From Halocaridina rubra (Eukaryota > Arthropoda > Malacostraca > Decapoda > Atyidae), in the NCBI GenBank assembly GCA_037179515.1, contig JAXCGZ010017016.1:170001-212187 (forward strand): a stretch of DNA of 42,187 nucleotides. The letters are read 5' to 3'. Position numbers and translations under genes: made by a program. The notes below the pieces were generated by a model. The model had not been told where the DNA came from. It saw nothing but the letters and a program-made list of their open reading frames with translations, and did no database searches. Positions 1 through 29,209 of the stretch are shown one piece after another (within the stretch, counting starts at the first letter, position 1; the number at the start of each line of letters is the position of its first letter).

Positions 1-895
1 CACTCCAGCTTCAATATTCCTTTCCCATATCTTCATGCTGTTGGTAATCAAATTTATGCCCTTGTAACTGCAGTATATCTGTGCATCTTCATTGTTCTTA
101 AAATAATGGTGATAGAATACTTTTCTTCATTCCTAAGGCAGTCTCTTAACTCCCAATATTTTGCTAAACAACCTGGTTAAAAATCTCATTACCATCTCTC
201 CAAAACATTTCCAAGCTTCCACTAAAATATCATCCGGACCAGCCACTTTTCCTCTCTTCATTTTTACATAGTTGCTCTCACTTCCTCCTCACTGATCCAA
301 AGCACTTCCTGATCCACTATCTCCACATCATCTGTCCTTATCTCTGTCTCATTTCCTTCATTCATCAACTCCTCAAAATACTTCTTTCACCTGCTCCTCA
401 CTATTCAATACATTTCTATCAACGTCCTTTATAAGCCTAACCTGATGCACATCCTATCCAGCTTACTCCCTCTGTCTGGCTAATAGGCACAAGTCCTTTT
501 CTCCTTATTTTGCAGCCAACTTTTTATGCAGCTTGCCAATGGCCTTTGCCACTACTCTTCGTTTTGCTTTGCATCTCCTTATACTCTTGCCTACTTTCTT
601 CATCACCTTGGTTATGGCAATTCCTTTTTGCAATTCTCCATCTCATTAGGCTTTCCTTGACCTCTTCATGCCAACACAAAACATCCTCATCGTCCTTCCT
701 CTTTCCAGAGGTCATACCTTGAATCTTCTTATCTGTCTCCATAACCACTTCTGTCGTGGTTGCTCAGTAGTCCTGGAGCTCCTCACTGCCAGCCTATGGG
801 CGCTTAATCTCGTCACGGTATTTCGTACAAGATTTTTCCTCCCTTAACATCCACTATCTAATCCTAGGTTCAGCCGTTACGCCGTTCCTTTTCAT
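1..895 (-). mobile_element. Decayed LINE fragment (endonuclease/reverse transcriptase linker and RT start)
   Basis: Read on the minus strand this stretch gives broken pieces of a non-LTR retrotransposon polyprotein. They occur in the right order, from high to low coordinate: a linker with EPRIR and REEKSC, the longest intact piece at 524-748 (containing WHEEVKESLMRWRIAKRN and QEYKEM), then a YFEELMNEG-like block near 360-400, AGPDDILVEAWKCFGEM near 190-250, and an LITNSMKIWER-like block at the window start. Such blocks are typical of the endonuclease-RT proteins that are abundant in arthropods. Stops and frameshifts separate them, so the copy is dead. The 3' part of the element lies outside the window to the left. 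The family assignment is from remembered similarity only. Confidence 0.75.
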
Positions 896-913
896 TGTAC
901 AGACCAACATCCG

Positions 914-1044
<131 letters not shown>

Positions 1045-1315
1045 GAGTTAAAAAGGCTGTCCCACCGTTATACCTAGACTAAGAATTAGCATTCAGTAAT
1101 GCCATATTCGCAAGACAAAAATATTTTTGCATTTTTAAATAATATTTGAACATTTTCAAAATACTGATAACTTAGTAATCATTACTTACGTATTATAATA
1201 CGTGAATGATAATAATAATCTTGCATATAAATATTCTTAGCGTTTATTAGGAAATATCAAGGTTAAGTGCATCTGGCACTAGTAGCAAGACGAGGGAAAT
1301 GTAAACATCGCAGAT

Positions 1316-1321
1316 CACGTG
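1316..1321. promoter_or_regulatory. Possible E-box upstream of nibrin
   Basis: A CACGTG palindrome within TCACGTGA lies about 100 bp upstream of the nibrin ATG. It fits a bHLH-ZIP (USF/MYC type) site, but one six-base match is weak evidence. No TATA box is placed with confidence between 1044 and 1418, and the transcription start is unknown. The region is AT-rich and otherwise featureless. Confidence 0.25.
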
Positions 1322-1418
1322 ACTAACATGTATATTTCTGCCGCACCAAAATAAAAAAATAAAAAAAATATGGTGATAATATTTCGTTTTTATTAATGTC
1401 AAATACGCAAGGAGCAAC

Positions 1419-19181
<17,763 letters not shown>

Positions 19182-20060
19182 AATTCAATGCTTTCAAGTG
19201 ACAGAAAATGCCTTTGCAAGACTCTCTTCTTCAGTCTTTTACCTTGTTGAATAATTCAAGAGTATTTCTATGTCACATTTTTACTGCTGATCTGAAACAG
19301 GGCAGAATTTAAGTTTGACACTGTATAAATTTTGTTTTCTATTGGCAATTTTGACCAGTCTCTCTTACTGTTTACATAACAACATCCTGTTATTCTATAA
19401 TCAGCAAGATATGGAGGTAGGGAGATCTTATCCCCGTTTGCACATATACAGTTCTGACATTTTTTTTCTACCATTTTCAAAGGATAGTACAGGAAATAGT
19501 CATTAAATGGTATCATACGTATCAGTTGTACAAAATTGTACTCCCTTTCATTTTGTATTTTCTCATACCATGTTGTGCATTTAATCATTGTAGTTGAATC
19601 TCTTAAAGTTTGTTTTTCCATTTCAAGTAAATATGGAGAGTACTATTTTGGAACATTGGGATTTTAATTTAAGGGTTGCTCCATTTGCTAATCCATATTT
19701 AAGTGCTAAAGAGGATCCATTTATTTATTTTCATATTATTTCTTATGTATTTACTAATGACAAAATCAAGGCAAGCCAGGTCAACCTAAGCCTAGTCTTA
19801 GAAATATTTGCCAAGGCATATTCTTTACCTTGTTCACTTCTTTCATTGGGAGCCAGTGATTTGAAAGATGTAAAGGAGTTTAATTTTGTTGATTTAGTCT
19901 CTTCACTGATGGCCTCTCTTACTGTTTCCTTATGTATGTACATTTCATAACAGTATTCTATTTGCTGGTAACAAGAATTATCTACTGTATGTCCAGGTTA
20001 AGTTTTAGTTTAATTCATTGGTTTTAACGTTTTGGAGCTTACATTGTCAATGCATTCCTT
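19182..20060 (+). other. NBN: Probable NBN 3' untranslated region
   Basis: After the stop there is no AATAAA for several hundred bases. ATTAAA variants at about 19502 and 20489 are the nearest candidate poly(A) signals, so the 3' end is unresolved. Open frames on both strands (19268-19621, 19594-19950) have no similarity I recognise. The plus-strand one could be UTR by position. Confidence 0.35.
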
Positions 20061-20069
20061 AAATTAATT

Positions 20070-20230
20070 CCTGGGTACTCAGTAGAGGAGTGGTAGAGCG
20101 GAAGACTTAGAAATGACTGACGCAGGTTCAAGCCACTGCAGGGTATTAGGAAGGGTATCTAGCCTTGATACCCCAGCTCCAACGTGTATGTGTTTACCCC
20201 CATAATTAGTACCTCTTAATTTTGATGCAA
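20070..20230 (+). repeat. SINE family A copy
   Basis: A tRNA-like head (AGTGGTAGAGCGGAAGAC, B box GGTTCAAGCC) is followed by the family tail: GGGTATCTAGCC, ACCCCAGCTCC and GTGTTTACCCCC. It lies downstream of NBN in plus orientation. Confidence 0.7.
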
Positions 20231-20554
20231 AACGGTGCATTTGCTTCTCTTAACAAGGGAACTTAGTTGTTTTTTTTTACAGACATTTTAGTTTGTATTC
20301 AAATTATTTTGTGATAGACATGTTAAGAAGAATAATATTGAATGCTTCCATTCGGTGTGCAAAAGGACTTTGCCATTGGAAAAAAAATTTGTTTTCCTCT
20401 AAATTGATTTTTAAGCTTGTCTACAATTCGTAGTAGTAAATCATTTAGTCGTGTAATTATAGTATGCCACACAATTGTTCCATTAATTATTAAATCTTGT
20501 TACAATTACTGTGTGATAATTTACTTACTTTTAAAACTTTGTGGGATTTTAATT

Positions 20555-20700
20555 TTCTAAGACCAAACCGTGTTCGAGTCTACTGCTGGGTATTTAGTAG
20601 GGGATCCAGCCCTAATTCCCCAGCTCCAGCATGTGTCTTTCCACTCCCACTTGAATGGGAATCATGTTGTGACGCAGAACAGCAAACATTTACAAGAGAG
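20555..20700 (+). repeat. SINE family A copy, head truncated
   Basis: It starts just before a good B box (GTTCGAGTCT) and carries the full tail: GGGGATCCAGCC, CCCCAGCTCCAGC, GAATGGGAATCATG and GTGACGCAGAACAGCAAA. The upstream A box is missing or too diverged to see. Confidence 0.65.
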
Positions 20701-21199
20701 TAGTGTTTGGTGGTCTTTCGTACCGGGAAGCAAAATGTAGTCTGACTAGGAGAAAGACAAGTAGCGTTATAAGATTTTATATGAATTAAGCGCACTCAAA
20801 GTAGCACGAGTCATTGCCAACATCCAAACACTCCACCAACCCATCCCCTAGAACATTCTCGTCCCTTCCTTACTCCACAATACTACAATCCTCTATAAGC
20901 TAACGAAAGAAATATATCAGGTCTATGGATGGACACTTCCCCCCCCAAAAGACAGGAGGATGTGCACTGTGGGAAGTTAGGAAGGACTTCCAATTTCATA
21001 TCTCCCAGCTCTGATATTTATGTATTTTATTACACATTTTTTTCAATAACATGTACTGTACTGCAAGAAAAAATCAGTACCTCAAAGGCATGCTAAACGT
21101 CACATACTGTACTGTACTTTCCTGGAAAAACTGCAAATTATTTGCTATTATCTGTATGCCAATATTATGATAAAAACTTGATACATAACAAGCATTGGA

Positions 21200-21370
21200 G
21201 GGCAAGACTACTTCCTCAGTGTATCCCTGCATATCGTAAAACTCGAATACATGGAGTCGAGTTAGGGGACTCTGAATCCTCTCCTTTTTATCTGACTAAT
21301 AGTCAAGGTATATTGCTCTGACTCAGCCACCCTCCTTATAAGGGGGACTATGGCTTTTATATGTAAACAC
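21200..21370 (+). repeat. Interspersed repeat, family C
   Basis: Blocks CCCTGCATATCGTAAAACTC, GAGTTAGGGGACTC, TTGCTCTGACTCAGCCACCC and CTATGGCTTTTATATGTA follow the family order. From 20701 to 21199 only short TACTGTACTGTA words are seen, and no gene. Confidence 0.6.
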
Positions 21371-22780
21371 ACATCTCAACACAGCAGCACATGTTTTTGA
21401 GAGGAAAAGTGGTTGTATTAGCATTGAAGGAAACAAAGTTACAAGGGAAAGGTCTTCTGGTGAAAGGCTGTGAGGTTTAATTCGGCTGTTTCTTTACGAA
21501 GTGGACTGAGCCTCTGCATACATACGTATGAACACATATATTTAGACATGTAATGGGCTCTATCCCCAACCTGTATATTACCTGTGAGGTACAGAGAAAT
21601 ATTTTTTTTCTATGAGCTGCTTTTTAACAATACGGGTCTGACAATATAAAAAGAACACAAAATATTCCAATACTAAGATTTACGCTTCTTTTCATATTAA
21701 CGTTTTGAAACATTGTGGAAAATTCTCAGCATAAAATTTATTCCATACAAGTTTTCCTTTTATGGGTATCAAAGCAGAAGTTGCTTTCTGAATGACAAAA
21801 TACTTGTAATAGTTTATTATTTCTACATCACAGACATTGTTAATATCAATTCTACATTAATGCCCTACAAAAAATAAACTTCCCACATCAATATAACTAA
21901 ATATTGATCACATACTTCACTTAAAATACAAAAGTAATAATATTTAAACATACATGTCTTTCAGTAAATGACGACTTCAAATCCATGCTTAGCCCAATTC
22001 TCTAGATATTTACAACTGTTAGTAACACTAATAGGAGAATCCAAGCTGCCTCCAGCATGATCTACAACACTTCATTGAGAAATGAATGTTTAATCTACCC
22101 ATTTTGTAGTTTTCCATTTTTTTGAGCAACGCATGAGTTAGTTACATATAGAGAAGAGAATTGAATGTCGTAAGTCTACTCAAATTCTTACAACTCCACA
22201 AACAAGGGAAATACTTGATACTTAACTGATATTTAATAATATGGAATATTTTTTCTTGTATTGGCCAAAGTTGTAACAAAAGGTTCAAATTGATCAAGTT
22301 TAAATTAACATTATTTAAAATAAAATTAGACATATATGGCTACACTTAAAAAAAAAGATACTTTTACTATTGGTCTATAAGTTTGTAATTGTAATAATAG
22401 GACAGATTCTTAATTTTTTTTTACCACTACATCCAATCGAACTGACTAGGCATTCACAAATATATAGTGCTGTATTAGTATAATGACAATCCTGTTTAAA
22501 CTCTAAAGAAATATTAATTCATCTACAATACACTGTAATAATTACTATCATAATATTGCCTCCATAACAAATAGAAATAAGACTGCGATAACGTGTACTG
22601 TTCTGCTAGAGCACGCCACAAGGAAAGATCAATGTTTTTTTGTGTGCTTGTCAAGGTAGGAGACTATACTGTTAAATTTTTTATATATATTTTGAACAAT
22701 TTGGCAACGTCAAGTTAACACCGACAAGGTGGCCACAACAGTACAGAGGTGATTTGGCAATACTTTTCGTATCATGCTCT
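21371..22780. other. AT-rich intergenic sequence between convergent genes
   Basis: No gene, RNA or recognised repeat is seen. The stretch separates the 3' ends of NBN (plus) and HSD17B10 (minus) and probably includes part of their untranslated regions. Confidence 0.5.
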
Positions 22781-22791
22781 TTACCGCATAT

Positions 22792-22797
22792 TTTATT
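22792..22797 (-). terminator. Candidate poly(A) signal of HSD17B10
   Basis: The minus strand reads AATAAA here, about 370 bp past the HSD17B10 stop codon. It is the nearest AATAAA noticed downstream of the gene. No cleavage-site evidence is visible. Confidence 0.35.
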
Positions 22798-23167
22798 AGT
22801 TGTGGATAGAAAATGCAATAATAGAGACAATAATTGCAAAATAAATTCTTAAAAATAATTTTAAAATACAGCTAGCAAGAGTATTAACATTTCTTTTTTA
22901 AAAAAGCCATTTTTTTTTAAAGAAAGTATTGATCAATATATCTGTAGAATTGCTCCAATGATTCCCAAATAAGGAGAATTTTTCAATGATAGGATATAGG
23001 TTATGATAGGTTGGGTTCGAGTTTGCACCGTAGGCGATTTTGAATTTCGGAAATGTAAATTGGAATAAAAGCAATTTTTGTATGGGGAGGGGTCAGCTGT
23101 CCACGTGCCACTTTTCCTAGATCCACGCTCAATCTCCACGAAAAGCTGTCATTAAACCGATCCCACT

Positions 23168-25906
23168 TCAAGGCTGCATGCGTAGCGCTCCGTCAACACG
23201 AATTACCTCACCATTCATCATGGGATTGGTGATTATTGCTTGTACTACCTGAGCAAACTCGTCAGGGTTGCCAAGACGTTTGGGAAATGGAACGGTGGAA
23301 GCCAAATAGGACTGAACTTCTTCTGATAATGAAGCCATCATTGGCGTCATGAATACACCTAAAAAAAATTGATACATTATATATACATACACAAAGAGAA
23401 AAAGTGTCACATACAAAATCAGTGGTATTATGCTAGATAACAATAAAAGATAAAAATATTACCTCTTACCTGGTGCTACCGTACAAACTCTAATACCCAT
23501 TGGAGCTAAATCTCTGGCAATTGGCAGCGTCATGCCAACAATGGCACCCTTGCTTGCTGAGTACGCTACTTGGCCAATCTGACCTTCAAATGCTGCAATA
23601 CTGGCAGTGTTAACAATGACTCCTCTCTGCTTGTCTTCATTAGGTGCGTTTTCGCCCATCAATCCGGCAGCAAGGCGTATAACATTGAAAGTGCCACCGA
23701 TGTTTACCTGTCAGTAAAATGAATCAAAGGTGTGCAATACTCATTCACTAAACCTGTTCGTGTACTAAGGTATAGATTTTCCTGTCCAAGCGCATGTCCT
23801 ATAAATGTATGAATTTTCAATAGAATATAGTAACTATCTACTACTAATAATACATACAAAGGCCCCAGTCCCCATTGTACGGTGGGTGGCCAAAGAACAC
23901 ACAAATCAATCACTTCTCTTAGCTCCTTGTGGATAAAAGGGTTGCTACAACTCCCCATGCCATCCTGCTTAGGTCATCCACAGGGTACATGGGTAGGAAC
24001 CTTCTGCTGTGAGGCCCGGCAACTCATAACTATCTCATACTATTGCTTTCTGCCAGTCAGAAGCAGCCACAAATGATTAAAAAAGATGATAAACTAAAGA
24101 AAATGAGATAAACTCAATACTTGTATACATCATAAATGACCTAAGCAAAATCATCATGTTCTGCAGTGCATACAATGTAGGATACAGCAATATATCAATT
24201 TCATATGGAGCACATACAAAGATCCAAGCAAAATGCACATGGGCTATATTTGTATTTTGGTGTCAGGTCGAGGGTTCACGACCTGTCATGGTCTGAGGTT
24301 AACAAGGGCATACAATCAGGGTAATGACCACAGCTGCCAATTTCAAAGTCCTTTGCAAGATGGCAACATCATAGCCCTTAGTAGAAAAGGGAGTCCGTGA
24401 CGTGAAACCGATCAGGTTATGGCAACCCTGCTGTACAAGACGAGGAGGCGACAGTATGAAAAAATAAAATTTCTAATGTATACAGAGTAAGAAACTAAAA
24501 AAGTCATGAAACTAGCTTTAAATTTTACAATAAGTCATCAGGAGATAATAAATAATACAACTAAAGACAGTGAGTGGATAAAAACTCCTTAACGTACCAT
24601 CTGCACCCGAGTAAAATCTTCAAGAGAATGCGCAACCTTCTTCTTGGCATTGTACGTTCGACATCCTACAATAATACCAGCGCAATTAACAGCACAGTCT
24701 AATCTTCCAAACTTATCTTTGCACAAAGCCAGAGCATTTTCAACGTCCTTTGTCGATGTCACCTGAAACATTGTTTGACATACTGGAAAAAAGCAACATA
24801 CACTGGGAAATTAATAACAGGTTGATTTCCTATAGATCTACATTAATATTCTGCTATTACGAGGAGATCAGACGGTAAGCGTGATTGCAGAAAGGACTTG
24901 GCTCTAAGCTATATATTAAGTATATAGTCAGACTCTGTGCTATTACTGTCTCTTGCCTCTGCCTTTCAATAGAGATATTCAACCTTAATACATACTATGA
25001 TTGCAATGACATTCCCCATGAATAAAGACACTTTAGCTGTAGTTTTCAATAACTGTTTAAATGCAAGATCATTCAATAGCAGTGAATATATATGAATATA
25101 TGAATACTGCATGTATTATGAAAGTAATAATAAATACTAAATAATGTATTGGATGAAAACTATAATTCAAAAACACTTATAAATACGTATTATGGTTAGC
25201 TTTTAACTTAAACAGACTTGCTCCCTTGCTATATATCTTACATGAAGACAATTTCCACATTTAATAAAAGAAAACCATAACTTTTTCAGAATTCTAGTAA
25301 GATAGCTAATTTATTACCACCATTATAAAATTTACAAATTTCTAGTATTTTGGAAGTGATTGCAACAACAGCACTACTAGCATACTAGCTTTATATAACA
25401 ATATTCTGGATATCTGAATGAAAAGAAATTAATTTTCGTACCTTGAAAATTCTGAGGAGAGGGGGCAAGAATATCTCCTCTGCGCTTCCCTGCATGTCGT
25501 AAAAGTCGCCTAAATTGGGTGAAGCCAGAGGACTTGCAATCCCAACTTCTATATATTCCTCCCACTAAGGGTCAAGATTTTTGCTTTGACTCAGCCACCT
25601 CTTTTCTAAGGGGGATTACAGCTTCTGTATATGAATGGATGGATGTAAAAACTTAAAAATAATCCTTCCTCATGAAGCTGTTTATAGCTCCGGGATCACT
25701 AATATGCAGGCAAAAATGAAAATGTAATAAAATATAATTACATCTGTTGGGGCAAATACAGCATCTTTGCCTAAATCTTCGGCCAATTTAGCCCCATTAG
25801 ATGCAGGGAGATCGCATATGACAGCACGACCTCCTTCGCGAATAACGCGCTCAACTGTTGCCCTGCCAAGGCCAGAAGCTCCTCCTGTTACTAGAGTTAC
25901 AATGCC
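23168..25906 (-). CDS. HSD17B10: 3-hydroxyacyl-CoA dehydrogenase type 2 (HSD10/scully), first exon not placed
   Basis: This short-chain dehydrogenase oxidises 2-methyl-3-hydroxybutyryl-CoA in isoleucine breakdown. In animals it also forms part of mitochondrial RNase P with a tRNA methyltransferase. Exons in gene order are 25906-25742, 24762-24598, 23707-23470 and 23358-23168 (stop TGA at 23170-23168), giving 252 codons plus the stop. Visible signatures are TGGASGLG (NAD-binding glycine motif), APTDVTS, NCAG, and the catalytic Ser-Tyr-Lys set in [10 protein letters not shown] and YSASK; it ends [14 protein letters not shown] like the human enzyme. Phases agree throughout (0, 0, 1). The first exon here opens with GIVTLVTGG after a textbook acceptor, so about 4-10 N-terminal residues are missing and lie upstream. 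An in-frame ATG at 25927, read without splicing, is an alternative start. Confidence 0.92.
23850..24070 (+). repeat. Unnamed interspersed repeat, family E (HSD17B10 intron)
   Basis: It shares CTTAGCTCCTTG, a GGTCATCCACAGGG box and GCTGTGAGGCCCGGCAACTC with the copy at 4300-4530. The open frames here (23704-23958 minus, 23882-24076 plus) belong to the repeat. Confidence 0.5.
24255..24430 (+). repeat. SINE family B copy (HSD17B10 intron)
   Basis: The B box (GGTTCACGACC) is kept, then TGGTCTGAGGTTAAC, CCTTTGCAAGATGG, TAGCCCTTAGTAGAAAAGGG and AGTCCGTGACGTGAAACCGAT. The 3' half is almost identical to the copy at 1560-1690. Confidence 0.75.
24780..25440. other. HSD17B10 intron: AT-rich, no feature
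   Basis: The sequence between exons at 24762 and 25742 is AT-rich with no recognised repeat until the family C element at 25445. Confidence 0.5.
25445..25645 (+). repeat. Interspersed repeat, family C (HSD17B10 intron)
   Basis: One of the better-kept copies: GGGGGCAAGAATATCTCCTC, CCCTGCATGTCGTAAAAGTC, GACTTGCAATCCC, TTTGACTCAGCCACCTC and GGGGGATTACAGCTTCTG. A similar CCTGCGTGTCGTA word is known to me from decapod repeats, which supports the taxon guess only weakly. Confidence 0.65.
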
Positions 25907-26009
25907 CTGAGGAGAAAAATTATGCATTATAATATGCTGAATATACAATACATTTACCGTACTAGGTAAATAATAGAAATAAAATTGGTTTTACCTCATG
26001 GAATACCTT

Positions 26010-26165
26010 TTCAACTAAAGGTTAAGACGATGGCTACTTGCCAAGGACTTTGGTTTTGACAGGTGTGATAGTTTAAGTTCAGAGCATGCCCTTGCTAACC
26101 TCAAACTGTGGCCATGAGCCCTCGACCTGACGCCTCAAGGTCACGGACGCTACCACTTAGGCAAA
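26010..26165 (-). repeat. SINE family B copy
   Basis: On the minus strand it has the head GTGGTAGCGTCCGTGACC, the B-box region with CTCATGGCCACAGTTTGAGG, then CTTGGCAAGTAGCC. The 3' tail is missing. It lies just upstream of the first placed HSD17B10 exon. Confidence 0.65.
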
Positions 26166-26225
26166 TAATAGAAATACGTGTACAGTATGTGTCTCTATCA
26201 GCTTCTTACACAAGTCGTACTCCTG

Positions 26226-26390
26226 GAGACCTTGGTAGGGCAGTGGTTGGAACACACGATTCAAGACGCAACCAACCCATGTTTGAGCCTATCATGGGGC
26301 ATAAAGAAAGACATCTAGCATTAACTCTTTGCCTCCAACTTGTCTGTATCCATCTACATTTGAATGGAGATTGAGAGCTACACGTTTCAT
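26226..26390 (+). repeat. SINE family A copy
   Basis: Head CTTGGTAGGGCAGTGGTTGG and a B box of the GTTTGAGCC type are followed by a tail with CATCTAGCATTAACTC, TCTGTATCCA and TTTGAATGGAGATTG. Confidence 0.65.
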
Positions 26391-28240
26391 AAATATACTG
26401 CTGAATGCTTTACTTCTCTGGAAATGAGCTGACTTTTTCAAATCCTGGTTTTCTTTACTAAAAGGATGCAGTTTCTTCCTTTGCCAAAAGAATGGACACA
26501 ACCATTGCAAAAATAATTGAGAAGCTGAATTTCATCATAATTAACCGATCCTTGCTTACATCTTCTGTTAATTATTTCTTGGCTAGAAAAACTTTTTAAG
26601 GAGAATGGAAAGATTGTCAGAGTCCTGTGACCTTATCCAATTAATTGGGTCATGAAAAAAAGTAAAAACATACAAGTACGGAATGCTTTCTCTTTCTCAC
26701 AGATAATGTCGTAGTATTAATAAGATGAAAAATTGAAAAAAAATTATGGTCAGGCATCTTATGTATAAAATATGTAAAAAAAAAAAGATTTATACTACAG
26801 AACATCTTTTTACAATTACTATTTCGATATTAATGGTAAATGAAATAAGAATCATACGAAGCAATTAGACCTCAAACTGGAGTGAAGCCATGTTACTTTA
26901 AAAGCTGATAATTTTCAAATACGTATTCCCCTCTCAGGATTTTTGAAAATATCAGATTCACTCTTATCTCATTTTCAAAAGAACTAAATAACTTTAAACA
27001 GCAACACTGCTATTGTGATTATGCTCATAGACATGATATTGATTTTTTTTAATCCCTTAAGGATACATCACATCATCTCACTATCAAGGAAGGACATTTT
27101 CCGTAGATTGCCCGGGCTTTGAGATTTAAAGAAAATGAGACTTATACGAAGTACAGTATTCAGTCCCTCAAACATAAGATACGCCCTTTCAGATTAGGAT
27201 TGGATTTTGTTAGTACCCTTCCTACCAAAACTAGGGTTAATATGGTCTCAAAATAATAACTAATACATCATCTAGTTATGCTTTTTAGCTAATGTATCAC
27301 ACAGGAGCGCATACAATAAAGGTCCCATAAAGGCAAACAAAAAGACAGTTCAATAATTTGCTTCTGAGATATTTCGCTTTTTATTGATTTAAAACAAAAT
27401 ATGATGACTTAACTAACTCTGCCTTATAAGATTCCATTTGTATAAAATTATAATGTACTTAACTCTTCCTTTTATAAACATAGATATTGCATCCAAAATA
27501 TATCAGCATCTGTTATTTTCCCTGGCCCCAAATAACATGTAATTAATTAACATGAATATACTAGCATCTCTGTTATCCATAAGCAAAACATGTCTCCCCC
27601 TATCTTCATATTCTATACTCAGAGCTAAAAAACATATATCAACCATTTATCACACATCAAACTGAGTCTCCTCACTGCTGAGCTGATAAGTGCCACCACG
27701 AAGAGGATGTTACTACTCTTTTTTTCTTTCTCCCAAAGAGACTCTGGCTAAGGTATGCTAAATAAACCTACTTAGGGACTCGAACTATAGATATCATGAT
27801 GGTGAGCTAGGCAATGCTCTGATGAATCCATTATCTGGTGAGGTATAGTATTAAACCTGAAAACTTTGGATGTATCACTGGTCAAGGGACCTCACCCTCC
27901 AATTGGGTCCATAGAGACACCCAAGTGTAACTCTGACAACAGCAAAGAATATAAAATATTTTGTCTCATATCCTTTGAAATTGGTCTATCCTAACATTAT
28001 CAAAAACTGCTGTCATTACTGGTTTAACACTAAGCTGTTCTCTCTTACTGGTGAGAAATGTGAAATGATTTGATACAAACATTATGTGGCCGAGAAAAAG
28101 ACACAAATGGGTAGTTTTTTTACTTTAACACCCGTCTCATCCTCAACTATTTTATGCTGCTTACATCGACTCGAATATTTTGAGGTTTTTGATGTTTTTA
28201 AATTAATCTGACCTTCAAAATCTATGTAAATTATTAGTTT
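26391..28240. other. Intergenic sequence with no confident feature
   Basis: AT-rich sequence with no similarity I recognise. It may hold the missing HSD17B10 first exon or a long first intron. Strong-looking minus-strand donors (GTAAGC) near 26555 and 28165 lack an in-frame upstream ATG. Confidence 0.4.
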
Positions 28241-28410
28241 TTAGGTAAAGTTAGGTGGGGGTCTGGTTAGGTTAGATAAAGTTAAGTTAGGTAAGGAATA
28301 ATTTCCGACGATGCTAAAGGTCATTCATTCAAAACACATCAAAAGCCAAAGAAAAATCATACATTTCACGTCCGCAGGGTGACGGAAGAAATCATAAAAA
28401 ATAACGTAGT

Positions 28411-28703
28411 TTACAGTTTAGCGGGGCATGCCGCTCAACGACCTCATCCCTTCACTCAGGTAAGTAGTTCAACTGAAGGCTAGGTAAGTATTTTTAGTTA
28501 GGATAGTAAGATGGGGGTCCCAGGGGGGCGAATCCCCCCTGGCTAAGAGGTTAGTTAAGTATTTTTAGTTAGGATAGTAAAAAATTGTTTCGTATGCCTA
28601 CTGTCACCATTTTTTGTTGTGTGTTCATCCGCCAGTTCTCTAGTCAGAGCCTATCACCATCTATTGGTAGGCTTTGAACATTGGTATGCCCCCCTAAACT
28701 GTA
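28411..28703. repeat. Imperfect inverted repeat with internal hairpin and direct repeat (MITE-like)
   Basis: TTACAGTTTAGCGGGGCATG (28411-28430) is mirrored by GGTATGCCCCCCTAAACTGT (28683-28702). Between the arms, AAGTATTTTTAGTTAGGATA plus GTAA occurs twice (28486-28509 and 28557-28580, 71 bp apart). Between those copies sits a perfect nine-pair stem: CCAGGGGGG, loop CGAAT, CCCCCCTGG (28520-28542). The whole looks like a compact non-autonomous element, but no target duplication is clear. Confidence 0.5.
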
Positions 28704-28865
28704 GGTGTTCCAAAATAACTACAAATGGCCCCTCAAATCCCTGAGCAACAAGGTCGTGATTGAAAATTAACAAAAAATACCAGTTTTTAGTCTGACAAAA
28801 TAAAATAAACGTTTAATTGCACACTCATGAGCGAAAACCCTTGAATAAATATTTAAAATAAGTAA

Positions 28866-29143
28866 CATAAACAACAGAAGTAAAAATGCCAATGGATGGA
28901 TAACCGGATCCGGCCCCCTCCTCACGGATACGATATGGGTACGGAATATTCCGATACCGGTCGTGTTAGCTTTCGCTGTCATAATTATCTCTTTACACAA
29001 CTAACACATAAACAATAAAAGCAAAAATGCCAATAGATGGATAACCGGATCCGGCCCTCTCCTTACGGATACGATATCGGTACGGAATATTCCGATACCG
29101 GTCGTGTTAGTTTTTCGATGTCATAATTATCTCTTTACACAAC
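28866..29143. repeat. Tandem duplication (about 141 bp) rich in palindromes
   Basis: Copies at about 28866-29001 and 29007-29143 are close to 90 percent alike by eye. Each contains CCGGATCCGG (palindrome), CGGATACGATAT, and the near-palindrome GGTACGGAATATTCCGATAC, then CCGGTCGTGTTAG and TCATAATTATCTCTTTACAC. A minus-strand open frame across copy 1 (28767-29000) is interrupted in copy 2. Confidence 0.9.
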
Positions 29144-29209
29144 ACTATATCTTCATTTTCAAACACATAATGTAAAATTATTCAATATAAATATGAAATA
29201 ATAGTGCTT

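Noticed and set aside
19268..19950. Open frames of 117-118 codons downstream of NBN
   Set aside because: They lie in the probable 3' untranslated region, have AT-rich composition like their surroundings, and match nothing I know.
28486..28580. CRISPR-like repeat and spacer pattern
   Set aside because: Only two copies of the direct repeat occur, in clearly animal DNA, with a hairpin rather than a spacer between them.
28767..29000. 77-codon minus-strand open frame starting MCKEII
   Set aside because: It runs across a tandemly duplicated palindromic repeat; the second copy breaks the frame and no protein family is recognised. It is kept only as a remote option for an HSD17B10 first exon.
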